64,000 nucleotides of DNA from Shewanella gelidii (GCF_014647855.1 NZ_BMPZ01000005.1:62001-126000), one strand, 5' to 3'. Positions 47,555-57,557 are shown, numbered from the stretch's first letter. The notes: generated by a model not told the origin, from the sequence alone. Numbers and translations: made by a program.

Positions 47555-49723
47555 CTACTCTACCCAGTGCAATACATCTCGAATAATAGACCATCTCGGT
47601 TGCTCTTCTTTTGCACCGACACCAAGCATCCAATAATCGTAGAACTTCTGTTGATGCCCATCGACTCTGCGTAATTTCTGCCAATTGTTAATGTAGTTCA
47701 ATAGTGATTGGTTATTGGGTGCGACAGCGTATGCAACAGGGTAGCGGCTATTATTCTCTAGAATTGCGACACCATAGCTTGGGAAAAACAATGTCCAAGC
47801 TGAGCCTGCCTCCGCACTAATGATGACAGCATCATACTTGTCATCTTTTTGTCTAAAAAACTGTTGATAGGCTCCAATTTTGACAAAGCGAATACCTGGT
47901 AGTGTCCGTTTCACGTTTTCGACTCGGTCATCATGCTCTACGTAGGCGATTGTAATGTTTTCCATTTGGCGTATTGAGTCATTTCGTTTAAAGCGATTGA
48001 CAAGGTAATCCTTGGTGGCAACGGCGAGATTTAACTCTAAAATTGGGTCGCTATAACTTAATTGATCCATTTGCTGAATATCCATTGCTAGCCCTGACAT
48101 TGCGATATCAAAATAACCTGCTTGCAGCGCTTGAGCTAACTCTCCTTGTCGAAAAGGAACAAATTCGACTTGTACATTTAAATCGTTCGCGAGTTTACTG
48201 GCCATTGCGGTGTCAAACCCGACGAGCTTGCCTGCATTATTATAATAACTGAAGGGCACGTTGCTCGGTATATAACCAACTCGCAGTAATCCACGCTCGC
48301 GAATGTGTTGAATGCTCGCAATGGGTTGGGTGGGTGTTTCTCCTAATATAGGACGTTGGCGGTTTACCTTTGTGGGCACCTTGTCGGCCACTTGCATGTT
48401 GGCAATAACACTGCTGGTTGTTTCTGGTGGGTTGATAAATAGCCCCATGCCGATTTTGAGTGTCATTAGGGTTAAGCCAATGCCCAAACTTGTACCTATC
48501 GCGAGCTTGAGGAGTTGTGGTGGTTTGGCTCTTAGCCGTTTTGCAAATAAGCATGCGGTGAGTAACGTGAGAACAAACAGGTTCATAGTCGCTGTAATTG
48601 AGCCAAACTTGCCTGTGATAAAGCCTGCCATCACGAATAGTTGAAAAAGGTCTGCAGGAAGATGGGCGAGGTTTAAAAGAAATGGGATCGCAACATAGAC
48701 GCTACCAAACAAGGAGAGTAGGCCACTAATGGATAAAGATGCTAAATCTGTCAATTCAATTGGAGTGCCATTAAACCATCCGGCGAAATAGACAAAAAGA
48801 ATTACCGTCAATTTGCCGATATTGGGGAAGGTGTAAGCAATTGGCACTAGGATTTCAATAAGGGTTGCGTTGTCTTCTGTTAAAGCGTGATGACTTTTCA
48901 TCACCTGCTTACATTCATCAACGATAACAGGAATGACGATAAAGATATTGCCTGTGGCAAAGGCCGTTACAAGACTAGACTTGCTGATATTTAAGGTTTG
49001 TTGGAAGGTGATTGGAGTGAGTGAAGCAACTATCCATGGCAAGATGATAAATGTCAGTAACAAGCACATCAAAAAGTAGCTGACTAAATAAACTTGCATG
49101 CTTGCAAATTCGTCAATGCCCATTGTTCCAGCTGCAGCTGCAGACATGGCGAAAATACCTATGGGTAAGACTTTTACTAATCCTTGGGTGATCCGACCAA
49201 AAGTTTCCCCTACAGTTTGCATTAGTGACAAAATAGGTTGCTTGCTTTGTTCGTCTATACCAATTAACGCAAGTCCTATTGCCATGCTAAAAACCACCAT
49301 CGCCGGCACATATCCATCTGCCATCGACTCAAATGGGTTGGCTGGTATATATAGTTTGAAGTAGTCAATGGGTTGCACTGGCTCAATACTACTTACACTG
49401 AAAAATGACGCGGCTTCAAATATTGGGAATGAGACGGGCACAAATGCGATAACGACTAAGCCGACCGCCCAAAGCAAGGCCATAATGGCGCCGGCTCGAC
49501 TAAAAATTAACATGGCGGTACTTTGTTGAAGTTTACCGATACCGCCGATTAACGACACGATGATAAATGGCAAAACCGTCATCTGCATGAGCAATATTAC
49601 TGCCGTGCCAATATGACTTAACCAGCCAACAGATTCTCCAAAAAACAAACCGACGCCTGCGCCAACGAACATGGCCAAGATCATTCTTGTGGAGCTGCTC
49701 ATCGTGCGTAAAAATTTCAGCAT
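47555..49723 (-). CDS. Dicarboxylate/amino-acid:cation symporter fused to a periplasmic solute-binding domain
   Basis: 722 residues in one frame. Residues ~1-430 are an SDF (GltP/DctA-type) symporter: eight-helix pattern, MTVLPFIIVSLIGG, and the family hairpin regions, although the usual NMDGT motif is not evident. Residues ~470-722 are a type-3 solute-binding domain (RGLLRVGYIPSNVPFSYYNN, LVGFDTAMASKLANDLNVQVEFVPF, GYFDIAMSGLAM). The domain follows the last membrane helix and would face the periplasm. It should deliver an amino acid or dicarboxylate directly to the carrier. The substrate is unknown. The gene lies between tesA and the cupin regulator, all on the minus strand. Confidence 0.82.
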   Translation of the reverse strand: MLKFLRTMSSSTRMILAMFVGAGVGLFFGESVGWLSHIGTAVILLMQMTVLPFIIVSLIGGIGKLQQSTAMLIFSRAGAIMALLWAVGLVVIAFVPVSFPIFEAASFFSVSSIEPVQPIDYFKLYIPANPFESMADGYVPAMVVFSMAIGLALIGIDEQSKQPILSLMQTVGETFGRITQGLVKVLPIGIFAMSAAAAGTMGIDEFASMQVYLVSYFLMCLLLTFIILPWIVASLTPITFQQTLNISKSSLVTAFATGNIFIVIPVIVDECKQVMKSHHALTEDNATLIEILVPIAYTFPNIGKLTVILFVYFAGWFNGTPIELTDLASLSISGLLSLFGSVYVAIPFLLNLAHLPADLFQLFVMAGFITGKFGSITATMNLFVLTLLTACLFAKRLRAKPPQLLKLAIGTSLGIGLTLMTLKIGMGLFINPPETTSSVIANMQVADKVPTKVNRQRPILGETPTQPIASIQHIRERGLLRVGYIPSNVPFSYYNNAGKLVGFDTAMASKLANDLNVQVEFVPFRQGELAQALQAGYFDIAMSGLAMDIQQMDQLSYSDPILELNLAVATKDYLVNRFKRNDSIRQMENITIAYVEHDDRVENVKRTLPGIRFVKIGAYQQFFRQKDDKYDAVIISAEAGSAWTLFFPSYGVAILENNSRYPVAYAVAPNNQSLLNYINNWQKLRRVDGHQQKFYDYWMLGVGAKEEQPRWSIIRDVLHWVE

Positions 49724-49753
49724 TGGATTTAACCCATCTTCAATTTTTTATGT

Positions 49754-50407
49754 TTAGTTATTTGTGAGTTCTTGAGTGATCCATGGCAGCATAAATGCCG
49801 TAATTATAGGTTGTGCTTCGGTATTTGGATGAATTCCGTCTCTTTGCATTAGCGATGGGTCAACGGCCACTTGCTCCATAAAAAAGGGTGCCAAAGTGAT
49901 GTTTTCTGATTGTGAGACACTGATAAATGCATCACTGAACAATTTAGAGTAACGCGGGCCGTAATTTGGCGGCACCATGACTTGAGATAGTAAGACCTTG
50001 GCACCGGATTGCTTTGAAAGTTGAATCATTTTTGTAAGATTGTTTTTCAATTGTTGGGGAGGGAAACCGCGTAATCCGTCGTTGCCACCAAGTTCTATAA
50101 AAACTAAGTCAGGTTGGGTGCGCTCAAGCAGGGCGGGGAGTCTACGTAATCCGCCCGCAGTGGTTTCGCCACTCACAGAGCCATTAATAATGGTATGTTG
50201 GGGTATTTTATTTTGTAATAAATTGACCCAGCCTTCTGATTGCTCAACCCCATAGCTTGCGCTTAAGCTATCACCTAAGATTAATACAGTGCTTGCTGAT
50301 ACACTGAAACTTGCACACAAGAGAGTGCAGGCAAGCAGTATAAAACGACAGAGTTGTCGATGAATTTTAGAATAAAAGCAGGATTTTATGTCTAATAATA
50401 GTGCCAT
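49754..50407 (-). CDS. tesA: Multifunctional acyl-CoA thioesterase / lysophospholipase TesA
   Basis: 217 residues from the ATG at 50407. SGNH hydrolase: block I GDSLSASYG (Ser47), block II GSVSGETTAGG, block III ELGGNDGLRG, and the catalytic Asp/His in QRDGIHPN. Signal peptide with probable cleavage after SVSA (residue 38), giving a periplasmic enzyme as in E. coli. The start is uncertain: this ATG makes the gene overlap the divergent ybbA start by 20 bases, and no other ATG is available before the signal peptide core. tesA opposite ybbA-ybbP is conserved. Confidence 0.88.
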   Translation of the reverse strand: MALLLDIKSCFYSKIHRQLCRFILLACTLLCASFSVSASTVLILGDSLSASYGVEQSEGWVNLLQNKIPQHTIINGSVSGETTAGGLRRLPALLERTQPDLVFIELGGNDGLRGFPPQQLKNNLTKMIQLSKQSGAKVLLSQVMVPPNYGPRYSKLFSDAFISVSQSENITLAPFFMEQVAVDPSLMQRDGIHPNTEAQPIITAFMLPWITQELTNN

Positions 50408-51146
50408 TCGAGTTACCCGTTTAAATAAAACTGTCAATACGCAGGAGGGGATGTTGACTATCCTCGACGGCATTTGTATGGAAGTCAAGCATGGCGAGAG
50501 TGTGGCTATTTTAGGTCCCTCTGGATCAGGAAAGTCAACATTACTTGGTTTACTTGCAGCGTTAGACTCTCCGACCGCTGGAGAAATTCATTTAGACGGT
50601 ACGGCTTTGTCGACATTGAATGAAGAGGGGAAAGCTTTACTCCGAAAGCAAAAAGTTAGCTTCATTTTTCAGTCGTTTATGCTTGTTGATACCTTGAATG
50701 CGCTCGAGAATGTTATGTTGCCAGCAGAGCTAGCAGGGATCAAGGATGCCAAACAAAAAGCGGAAGCAATGTTGACCCGTGTTGGTTTATCTCATCGGTT
50801 GAATCATTTCCCTAATCAATTGTCAGGTGGCGAGCAACAAAGAGTCGCGATTGCTCGTGCGTTTATTGGCGAGCCTAAAGTACTATTTGCAGATGAGCCA
50901 ACGGGTAACCTTGATGGTGCAAACAGTGACAAAGTGGCGGATATGTTGTTTGAATTGAACCAAGAAAACCATACTACTTTGGTCCTCGTAACCCATGATT
51001 TAGCGCTGGCCAACCGTTGTCAGCGACAATTTATTATGGACTCGGGAGAGCTCACCGAAAAAGATGCCCAGTTGAGATCTGTCGACACGACGGAGCAACA
51101 GCAAAATGCTTCAGAAGGTGAATCAGAGGTAAGCACATGGAACTAG
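50388..51146 (+). CDS. ybbA: ABC transporter ATP-binding protein YbbA-like
   Basis: 252 residues, LolD/MacB-like ATPase. Walker A GPSGSGKST (43-51), Q-loop FQSFMLVDTLNALENV, signature LSGGEQQRVAIARA, Walker B VLFADEPTGNLD, H-loop VLVTHD. AGGA precedes the ATG. Overlaps ybbP by 10 bases, so the two form one transporter. The E. coli YbbAP pair is thought to act on lipids or hydrophobic compounds in the envelope. Confidence 0.9.
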   Translation: MSNNSAIRVTRLNKTVNTQEGMLTILDGICMEVKHGESVAILGPSGSGKSTLLGLLAALDSPTAGEIHLDGTALSTLNEEGKALLRKQKVSFIFQSFMLVDTLNALENVMLPAELAGIKDAKQKAEAMLTRVGLSHRLNHFPNQLSGGEQQRVAIARAFIGEPKVLFADEPTGNLDGANSDKVADMLFELNQENHTTLVLVTHDLALANRCQRQFIMDSGELTEKDAQLRSVDTTEQQQNASEGESEVSTWN

Positions 51147-53590
51147 CGTTAGCATGGCGCTTGTTCAAGCGAGAGCTGTTTCAAGGTCAATTGGTTTTAA
51201 TCATCCTTGCGATAACCCTGGCAGTACTTTCGGTCAGTGGATTAGCGAGAGTTAGTGAACGGTTGCAAGTTGCTATTAATGGTCAAGCATCTAAGTTCAT
51301 TGCTGCGGATCGAACGATCAACTCCCCTGTTGAAATTGACACCGCAATCATTGTTGCTGCCAATGATTTGGGTATTCAGCATGTGAAAAATTTGCAGTTT
51401 AATTCCATGGTCTTTGCTGGTGACAAACTGCAACTTGTTACCGTGAAAGCGGTAGAAGCCGATTACCCTTTAAAAGGAGACATTGAACTTATTACCGGGA
51501 AAACTCAAGGGCTGCCCGCACTTGGCGAACTTTGGTATGAAACACGTTTGGGTGGGATCCTGGGTTATCCACCTTCTTTAGAGTTGGGAAATAAGGCTTT
51601 TGTGTTATCGGAGGAGATCAGTCGGTTACCAGATGCGGGATTTAATCCGTTTGCATCCTCTCCAGTGGTATTAATGCGTATGGAGGATGTTGCGGCAACA
51701 GGAGTAATCCAGCCCGGCAGCCGTGTGACTTATCTCTACCAGTTTACGGGGGATGCGCAAGCGCTAGAAAAGTTTGAAGCGTTAGCAAAGCCATTATTAA
51801 ATACCAGTCAACGTTGGGTCGATGTGCAATCTGGTGACTCGCCAATTGCTAGTGCAGTTAAGCGCGCTGAGCGTTTTTTACTTTTGGCAAGCTTGCTTGG
51901 CATCGCACTTGCCTGCGCGGCCATTGGTATTGCCGCACAACGTTATTGCCAGCGGCATTATGATGTTGTAGCTATGCTAAAAACCTTTGGTGCCTCCAGT
52001 CGTCAAATTCGCTGGCTATTTGGTGCGCACCTACTTCTTGTTACTCTGGTTGGTGTGGTCCTTGGAATACTGGGTGGCTTCGTGCTGGACTATGGCATTT
52101 CACAGATGCTTCCCGTTGAAATTGCTGCTTACTCGCCGCCATACACTCGTCCAGTAATACTTGGGCTTGCAACAGGGCTAATCAGTGCGTTCATGTTTTC
52201 GGCATACCCATTGATGCGATTGCTTGCCATTCCGCCATTAAGAGTACTGCAGAAACAACTTGAAGGCTTACAGTTTGGAATGTGGTTGCACTTGTTATTA
52301 AGCTTAACTGCGATGGCAGTACTCGGGTATTTATACTCACAAAGCTTAACTTTAACCCTCACCGTGGTTGCAGCAGTATTACTGTTAGGTGTGCTGCTTA
52401 GTGTGCTTGGTTTCATCATGATAGGTGCTGGGCATCGAGTTGGAATGCGCACAACAAACCCGTTGCAACTTGCGCTCGCTGGACTTCGTCGCCGTGCTCG
52501 ACAAAATGCAGTTCAGCTGGTTGGGTTTAGCAGCGCGCTCGTATTGTTATTAGTGATTTTAGCGCTTCGACAAGACTTATTGAATGAATGGCAAAAGCAG
52601 TTGCCAGAGAATGCGCCCAATTATTTTCTGGTGAATATTGCGCCAGATGAATCTCAACCACTATCGAGCTTCTTACAGCAACGGGCAGTCGAATCGACTG
52701 ACATTTATCCTGTGGTTCGTGGTCGCCTCACTCATATCAATGACGAAGTATTAATATCAAATGCTCAGAAAAAAGCTGGTGAAACAGGTCGCGTTGGGAT
52801 TTCTAGAGAATTGAATCTTACGTGGCGAAATACAATGCCGCCAAACAATGAATTACTTGAGGGGCATTTTAATCAAAAATCAAATGAAGTCTCAGTGGAA
52901 TCCGGTGTTGCCGAGCGTCTTGGTGTAGGCATCGGTGACAAGCTAACCTATAACATCGATAATCAACCACTCACTGTCACTGTTGCAAGTATTCGAGCAG
53001 TTCATTGGGAAACCTTACAACCCAATTTCTTTATGATTTTTACAGAGCAAGCGCTGCAGCCTTTTGCCTATACCTCGATGATGAGCTTTCATTTAGATTC
53101 TAGTCAGCAACAGGTCGTATTGGATTTAATTCAACAATTTCCAACCATATCGATCATTGATGTCGGTGCAATGGTGGAACAATTGAGGCAAATTGTTGAT
53201 CAAGTATCGTTGTCGTTAACTCTAGTGTTAGTGCTTGTTTTGTTAGCAAGTGCATTGGTACTAATCGCACAAACCGAGGCGGGAATGGCTACTCGGCAGT
53301 CAGAACTTGCGGTGTTACGAACTTTTGGTGCTTCGGGGTGGTTGTTAAAACTAGCAACGGGTTTTGAATTTGCATTGCTTGGTGGGATTGCTGGGGTGCT
53401 TGCTGTGATTGTCGCGGAGTTTACCCTGTATTTACTCAAGACGCAGGTGTTTGAACTACAGGTCTTTATGCATTGGCCTTGGTGGGGCATCGCACCGCTC
53501 GCTGGAGCAAGCATCGTTGCTGTGCTAGGAATGTGGCGATGCCGTCAACTTTTGAATAAGAGTTGTCGAGAGTTATTACAGCCTGCTTAG
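51137..53590 (+). CDS. ybbP: ABC transporter permease YbbP-like (FtsX family)
   Basis: 817 residues with two FtsX-type membrane halves: an N-terminal helix, a large periplasmic part, helices around residues 250-470, a second periplasmic part, then four helices to the end (ALVLIAQTEAGMATRQSELAVLRTFGASGWLL is the typical coupling-helix region; the same RTFGAS-like element, LKTFGASSRQIRWL, appears in the first half). Partner of the preceding ATPase. A terminator follows. Confidence 0.9.
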   Translation: MELALAWRLFKRELFQGQLVLIILAITLAVLSVSGLARVSERLQVAINGQASKFIAADRTINSPVEIDTAIIVAANDLGIQHVKNLQFNSMVFAGDKLQLVTVKAVEADYPLKGDIELITGKTQGLPALGELWYETRLGGILGYPPSLELGNKAFVLSEEISRLPDAGFNPFASSPVVLMRMEDVAATGVIQPGSRVTYLYQFTGDAQALEKFEALAKPLLNTSQRWVDVQSGDSPIASAVKRAERFLLLASLLGIALACAAIGIAAQRYCQRHYDVVAMLKTFGASSRQIRWLFGAHLLLVTLVGVVLGILGGFVLDYGISQMLPVEIAAYSPPYTRPVILGLATGLISAFMFSAYPLMRLLAIPPLRVLQKQLEGLQFGMWLHLLLSLTAMAVLGYLYSQSLTLTLTVVAAVLLLGVLLSVLGFIMIGAGHRVGMRTTNPLQLALAGLRRRARQNAVQLVGFSSALVLLLVILALRQDLLNEWQKQLPENAPNYFLVNIAPDESQPLSSFLQQRAVESTDIYPVVRGRLTHINDEVLISNAQKKAGETGRVGISRELNLTWRNTMPPNNELLEGHFNQKSNEVSVESGVAERLGVGIGDKLTYNIDNQPLTVTVASIRAVHWETLQPNFFMIFTEQALQPFAYTSMMSFHLDSSQQQVVLDLIQQFPTISIIDVGAMVEQLRQIVDQVSLSLTLVLVLVLLASALVLIAQTEAGMATRQSELAVLRTFGASGWLLKLATGFEFALLGGIAGVLAVIVAEFTLYLLKTQVFELQVFMHWPWWGIAPLAGASIVAVLGMWRCRQLLNKSCRELLQPA

Positions 53591-53647
53591 TGATAAACAA
53601 CGGGAAATCATTTTTAAGTTGAACATGGTTCGATAGTGACAATTTGT

Positions 53648-53676
53648 AAAGCGGCTATTTTAGCCGCTTTTTCTTT
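53648..53676 (+). terminator. Rho-independent terminator after ybbP
   Basis: AAAGCGGCTA/TAGCCGCTTT perfect 10-bp stem with loop TTT, followed by T-rich sequence. Confidence 0.88.
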
Positions 53677-53799
53677 TATATTCATTTGAAATGAAATGTA
53701 GTAGAGGCAAGCGATAAGCCAGAGGTTGGGTGATTAAAAGTCACAATGGCCAAATTGCGTTCTGTATCGTTTGCAGCTGACCTATTCGTGATCAGCCTT

Positions 53800-54714
53800 T
53801 TAATTATGGCAAAGTTCCGGTTTAGCAAATAAGTTATCTAAAGCGTCTTGAATATAGGGAAAGCGAAATTGAAAACCACTAAGTAATGTTCTGCCGGGAT
53901 AAACAAATTGCCCTTCTGTCAGTAGCTCTGACATCTCGCCCATCGCTAATTTCAGCGCGATAGCGGGGGTTGGAATAAAAGCTGGACGTTGAATGGCTTT
54001 ACCTAGAGCCGTTGCAAAATCTTTGTTACTGACTGGATTTGGCGCCGTCGCATTGAATATTCCTTTGCATTGTGGGCTTTGTAATAAATACAGCATGAGC
54101 TCAGTTAAATCATCAATGTGGATCCAACTCATTCCTTGTTCACCATGCCCTATAGGACCACCCAGACCAAGCTTAAATGGCGGTAGCATTTTTGCTAATG
54201 CGCCACCGTTATCGCCAAGAACGATACCTATTCGAGTCACACAGACGCGAGTTAGATTGGATTGCGCTGAAAGGGCGTGAGATTCCCAGTGTTTACATAC
54301 TTGATGACTGAACTCTTCTCGACCAGCACTTGCTTCATCTAATCGCTCTTTGTCTCGAGCGCCGTAAAATCCGATTGCCGATGCACTTATCAAACAATTC
54401 GGAGGGTTTTCACTGGCCTGAATAAGCGAACTAATTTGTTGGGTGATATCCCATCGGCTTTTACATATTTTATCTTTTTGAGCAGGGCTCCAGCGCTTCG
54501 CTACAATGGGTTCACCAGCAAGGTTGATCACCGCATCATAGTCATTGAGCTCCGACAACCCGTTTAGATCGCTGAGGTAATCGACTTTGTCTGCAAATTC
54601 CTTTTGCGCTTTTTCGATGTTCCGGGTTAATACCGTGATTTGATGTTCAGGAAGGAGCTTTTTGAGAAGGTGAGAACCAACAAATCCAGTTGCACCAGTC
54701 ACTAGTATTTTCAT
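53800..54714 (-). CDS. yfcH: YfcH-type NAD(P)-binding epimerase-like protein
   Basis: 304 residues, extended-SDR fold of the TIGR01777 group: GATGFVGSHL near the start, VINLAGEPI, the SASAIGFYG motif, and the C-terminal PGRTLLSGFQFRFPYIQDAL domain. Function unknown; some relatives are linked to cell division or sugar nucleotide work. It is paired with folX, as in E. coli (order folX-yfcH on the minus strand). Confidence 0.85.
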   Translation of the reverse strand: MKILVTGATGFVGSHLLKKLLPEHQITVLTRNIEKAQKEFADKVDYLSDLNGLSELNDYDAVINLAGEPIVAKRWSPAQKDKICKSRWDITQQISSLIQASENPPNCLISASAIGFYGARDKERLDEASAGREEFSHQVCKHWESHALSAQSNLTRVCVTRIGIVLGDNGGALAKMLPPFKLGLGGPIGHGEQGMSWIHIDDLTELMLYLLQSPQCKGIFNATAPNPVSNKDFATALGKAIQRPAFIPTPAIALKLAMGEMSELLTEGQFVYPGRTLLSGFQFRFPYIQDALDNLFAKPELCHN

Positions 54715-54815
54715 AATGGAATACCTCGATTACGCTGTAAAAATTATAATGCTGTACAGAGCAAATGCTTTATAAAAGCCTACAAATATTTATACGTCCG
54801 GAGTATAGGGATCGA

Positions 54816-55187
54816 TCAATTCTTCTGCTTCTGGTAACACAGCTCCATCGATACTGAGTCGGCATAACGCAATGCGTGTGGCTTATCGACTTCGACTTTT
54901 GCAAATTCGACCCACTCGTGATCACTCGCGATGGCTAACACTTTGTCTGTCAGGTGCTCTAGCAGGGAAAAGCGGTTATTTTCAATCAATGCAATGATGG
55001 CTTTGGTAATTGTTCTGTAATTAAGCGCATGATCCATATTATCGCTTCGCCGTGCTTGCGCAGCACAGTAGTGGATCTCTACATTCACAATGACGTCTTG
55101 TCGATTTTCAATTTCTTCGTCCTTAATTCCAATAAAAGTGCGTAGTCTCAAGTTTTTAATGCGTATAATGGCAGTTTCTGGTTTCAT
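54816..55187 (-). CDS. folX: Dihydroneopterin triphosphate 2'-epimerase FolX
   Basis: 123 residues from the ATG at 55187 ([20 protein letters not shown]), matching where FolX begins; another ATG 24 bases upstream (55211) is possible. The T-fold motifs [31 protein letters not shown] and [15 protein letters not shown] (which decides FolX over FolB) are present. Makes 2'-epi dihydroneopterin triphosphate in pterin metabolism. Weak ribosome site. Confidence 0.9.
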   Translation of the reverse strand: MKPETAIIRIKNLRLRTFIGIKDEEIENRQDVIVNVEIHYCAAQARRSDNMDHALNYRTITKAIIALIENNRFSLLEHLTDKVLAIASDHEWVEFAKVEVDKPHALRYADSVSMELCYQKQKN

Positions 55188-55318
55188 ATCCGTGATGACC
55201 TTTTCATGCATAATTGCGCTTAACGAGCCGGAAATTTACGTTGTAAATGTGACTATTATGTTATAGCAATCGTTTAATATTGCTAGTAGGAATTGATTTA
55301 ACAAGGATTTTTAGCTGA

Positions 55319-56437
55319 ATGGCCAAACTGAATAATTCAAGCATTGCGTTCCGAGGCTTTGCAACCATGGCATTTCTTGTGGTTATCCTCGCTGGTGTGA
55401 AGGCTGCCAGTCCAATCGTGGTTCCCTTTGTCTTGTCCGCGTTTATTGCCGTGATTTGTAATCCGGTTATTGGGTTTATGACTCGCTACAAGTTACCAAA
55501 GCCACTGGCAGTGATGTTACTGATGGCTTTTATTGTGATGATGGGGCTGTGGTTAGCGAGCCTAGTGGGGAGCTCAGTCAATGAGTTCACGAAGCAATTA
55601 CCTTTCTATCGTGTGCAATTGATTGAGCAGTTCTCATGGATTATCCAGAAGCTGCAGGCTTTTAACATTCAGATCTCTAAAGAGCAGGTATTGGCTTACT
55701 TTGACCCTGGGATGGCGTTGTCAATGACAACGAATATGTTGTCAGGTGTTGGCAATGTCATGGCTAACCTGTTTTTGATTATTTTGACCATTGTCTTCAT
55801 GTTGTTTGAAGCAGATTCATTGCCAAAGAAAGTGCATTTAGCGCTTGATGACCCTGAAATGCGCCAACAACAAATAGACCGTTTTTTGTCATCTGTGAAC
55901 CAGTATATGGTGATCAAGTCGTTGGTTAGCCTCGCGACAGCGATGATTGTTGGAGTGGGTTTAGCCATTATTGGCGTTGATTATGCGCTGTTATGGGCAG
56001 TGCTGGCATTCTTGTTTAACTATATCCCGAATATTGGTTCAATCATCGCAGCTATTCCCTCGATTTTATTGGCGTTTGTTCAAATTGGCCCTGCTGCTGC
56101 CGGAGCGACTGCAATCTTATATCTTTCAACAAATATGGTGATGGGTAATGTCGTTGAACCGAAATTTATGGGCAAAGGCCTCGGTTTATCAACATTGGTC
56201 GTGTTCTTATCTTTGATTTTCTGGGGGTGGCTACTTGGTTCGGTTGGTATGCTTCTTTCGGTGCCATTGACGATGATTGTTAAAATTGCGCTAGAAAGTA
56301 GCACCAATGGCAACTGGTTAGCAATCATGCTAGCTGATGATGTCGACGATAAGATTAAGGTGCGGCAACAAGAAGAGCCGCAAGCTGATGAAGCTCTTGC
56401 TTCGACGGATTTAGCTGAAAAGAGCTCTGATGAATAG
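55319..56437 (+). CDS. AI-2E family membrane transporter
   Basis: 372 residues, about eight membrane helices (AI-2E/UPF0118 fold). N-terminal ASPIVVPFVLSAFIAVICNPVIGFM, central loop, then LAFLFNYIPNIGSIIAAIPSILLAF and the C-terminal VEPKFMGKGLGLSTLVVFLSL motif. E. coli TqsA exports autoinducer-2; other members are sodium/proton antiporters, so the substrate is not fixed. The polar C-terminal tail is cytoplasmic. Starts with ATG 55319 after a spacer with a weak ribosome site (AAGGA). Confidence 0.85.
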   Translation: MAKLNNSSIAFRGFATMAFLVVILAGVKAASPIVVPFVLSAFIAVICNPVIGFMTRYKLPKPLAVMLLMAFIVMMGLWLASLVGSSVNEFTKQLPFYRVQLIEQFSWIIQKLQAFNIQISKEQVLAYFDPGMALSMTTNMLSGVGNVMANLFLIILTIVFMLFEADSLPKKVHLALDDPEMRQQQIDRFLSSVNQYMVIKSLVSLATAMIVGVGLAIIGVDYALLWAVLAFLFNYIPNIGSIIAAIPSILLAFVQIGPAAAGATAILYLSTNMVMGNVVEPKFMGKGLGLSTLVVFLSLIFWGWLLGSVGMLLSVPLTMIVKIALESSTNGNWLAIMLADDVDDKIKVRQQEEPQADEALASTDLAEKSSDE

Positions 56438-56521
56438 GGGTTAAAATTTCTGTTGCTTTGGACGCGCTGAACTCACAAACCCGAATGAAATATAGAATCA
56501 ATTAAAAATTAGTGGTATTGC

Positions 56522-57445
56522 ATGCAAGAATTTTTTACATCCCTCGAGCAAGTTCAACTCGGTGATGAAGTAAAGCGGTTGTTTCATGGTCGTGGTGGTC
56601 GTTATCCTGGCTGCGAACATTTGTGTTTAGATTGGTTTCCTCCTGTTATGTTATTGACCAGTTTTCAAGAGTTGAACACTGAAGCACGTAATGAACTGAC
56701 ACAATGGATTTCGGCACAATGGCCAATTTGGTGTCAGCAAAGTCGCTATGAAAACCCAGAGCTAAATCTGGTGTATCAATACCGTAGTGGAAGCCAAACA
56801 CAAACCGACATCGTATGTGGAGAAGTACCTGATCAGCATTGGGTGAAAGAAAATGGGCTCAAGTTCAACGTCCATCTTCCTCGAGGACAAAATCATGGTT
56901 TGTTTCTTGATATGTGTTATGGCCGAAAATGGGTACAGCAACATGCGCAAAACAAATCTGTGTTGAATTTGTTTGCCTACACCTGTGGTTTTTCTGTTGC
57001 AGCGCTATCAGGGGGGGCAACGGGTGTGATTAATATCGATATGAGCAAGGGCGCGTTATCCGTTGGTAAACAAAATCATGTTGCGAATGGTTTTGCCGAA
57101 AATGCACGTTTTTTTGGTCATGATATTTTTAAATCTTGGGGCAAGCTTAAAAAATTTGGACCGTATGATCTAGTGATTGCTGATCCTCCCAGCAACCAAA
57201 AAGGAAGCTTTGTTGCGACAAAAGATTATGTTCGACTTTTACGTAGACTTCCTGATTTAGTCGCTCAGGGTGGTGAAGTACTGCTGTGTTTAAATGCACC
57301 ACAACTCGACAGTCAGTTTTTGAAGCAGCAAGTGGCAGATGCTGCACCCCAGTTAGAGTTTGTAGAACGGATTGCTAATCCGGAAATCTTTGCTGATATC
57401 GATGAAGAAAAATCTCTGAAGGTGCTGCGTTACCGCTTGAAGTGA
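56522..57445 (+). CDS. RlmI-like class I SAM-dependent methyltransferase
   Basis: 307 residues. The C-terminal half is the methyltransferase core: GLFLDMCYGRKWVQQHAQNKSVLNLFAYTCGFSVAAL, NIDMSKGALSVGKQN, and the catalytic VIADPPSNQKGSF. This order resembles the C-terminal part of RlmI/RlmK (rRNA m5C/m2G enzymes) but without their PUA domain. The N-terminal ~100 residues may bind the substrate. Likely an RNA methyltransferase; which base is unknown. A terminator-like hairpin follows. Confidence 0.8.
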   Translation: MQEFFTSLEQVQLGDEVKRLFHGRGGRYPGCEHLCLDWFPPVMLLTSFQELNTEARNELTQWISAQWPIWCQQSRYENPELNLVYQYRSGSQTQTDIVCGEVPDQHWVKENGLKFNVHLPRGQNHGLFLDMCYGRKWVQQHAQNKSVLNLFAYTCGFSVAALSGGATGVINIDMSKGALSVGKQNHVANGFAENARFFGHDIFKSWGKLKKFGPYDLVIADPPSNQKGSFVATKDYVRLLRRLPDLVAQGGEVLLCLNAPQLDSQFLKQQVADAAPQLEFVERIANPEIFADIDEEKSLKVLRYRLK

Positions 57446-57504
57446 GTAACCTAGCTCATGAATTAGCACGTTATACGGGCAGGTTCTCCCATGGTTTTAT
57501 TATC

Positions 57505-57540
57505 AAAAAGCCGATGTCAAATCATGACATCGGCGTTTTG
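57505..57540 (-). terminator. Bidirectional terminator between the methyltransferase and the small gene
   Basis: GCCGATGTCA/TGACATCGGC perfect 10-bp stem. On the minus strand it is followed by CTTTTTGAT, on the plus strand by GTTTTG, so it serves both converging genes. Confidence 0.8.
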
Positions 57541-57557
57541 GATAGTTGCATTAAATT

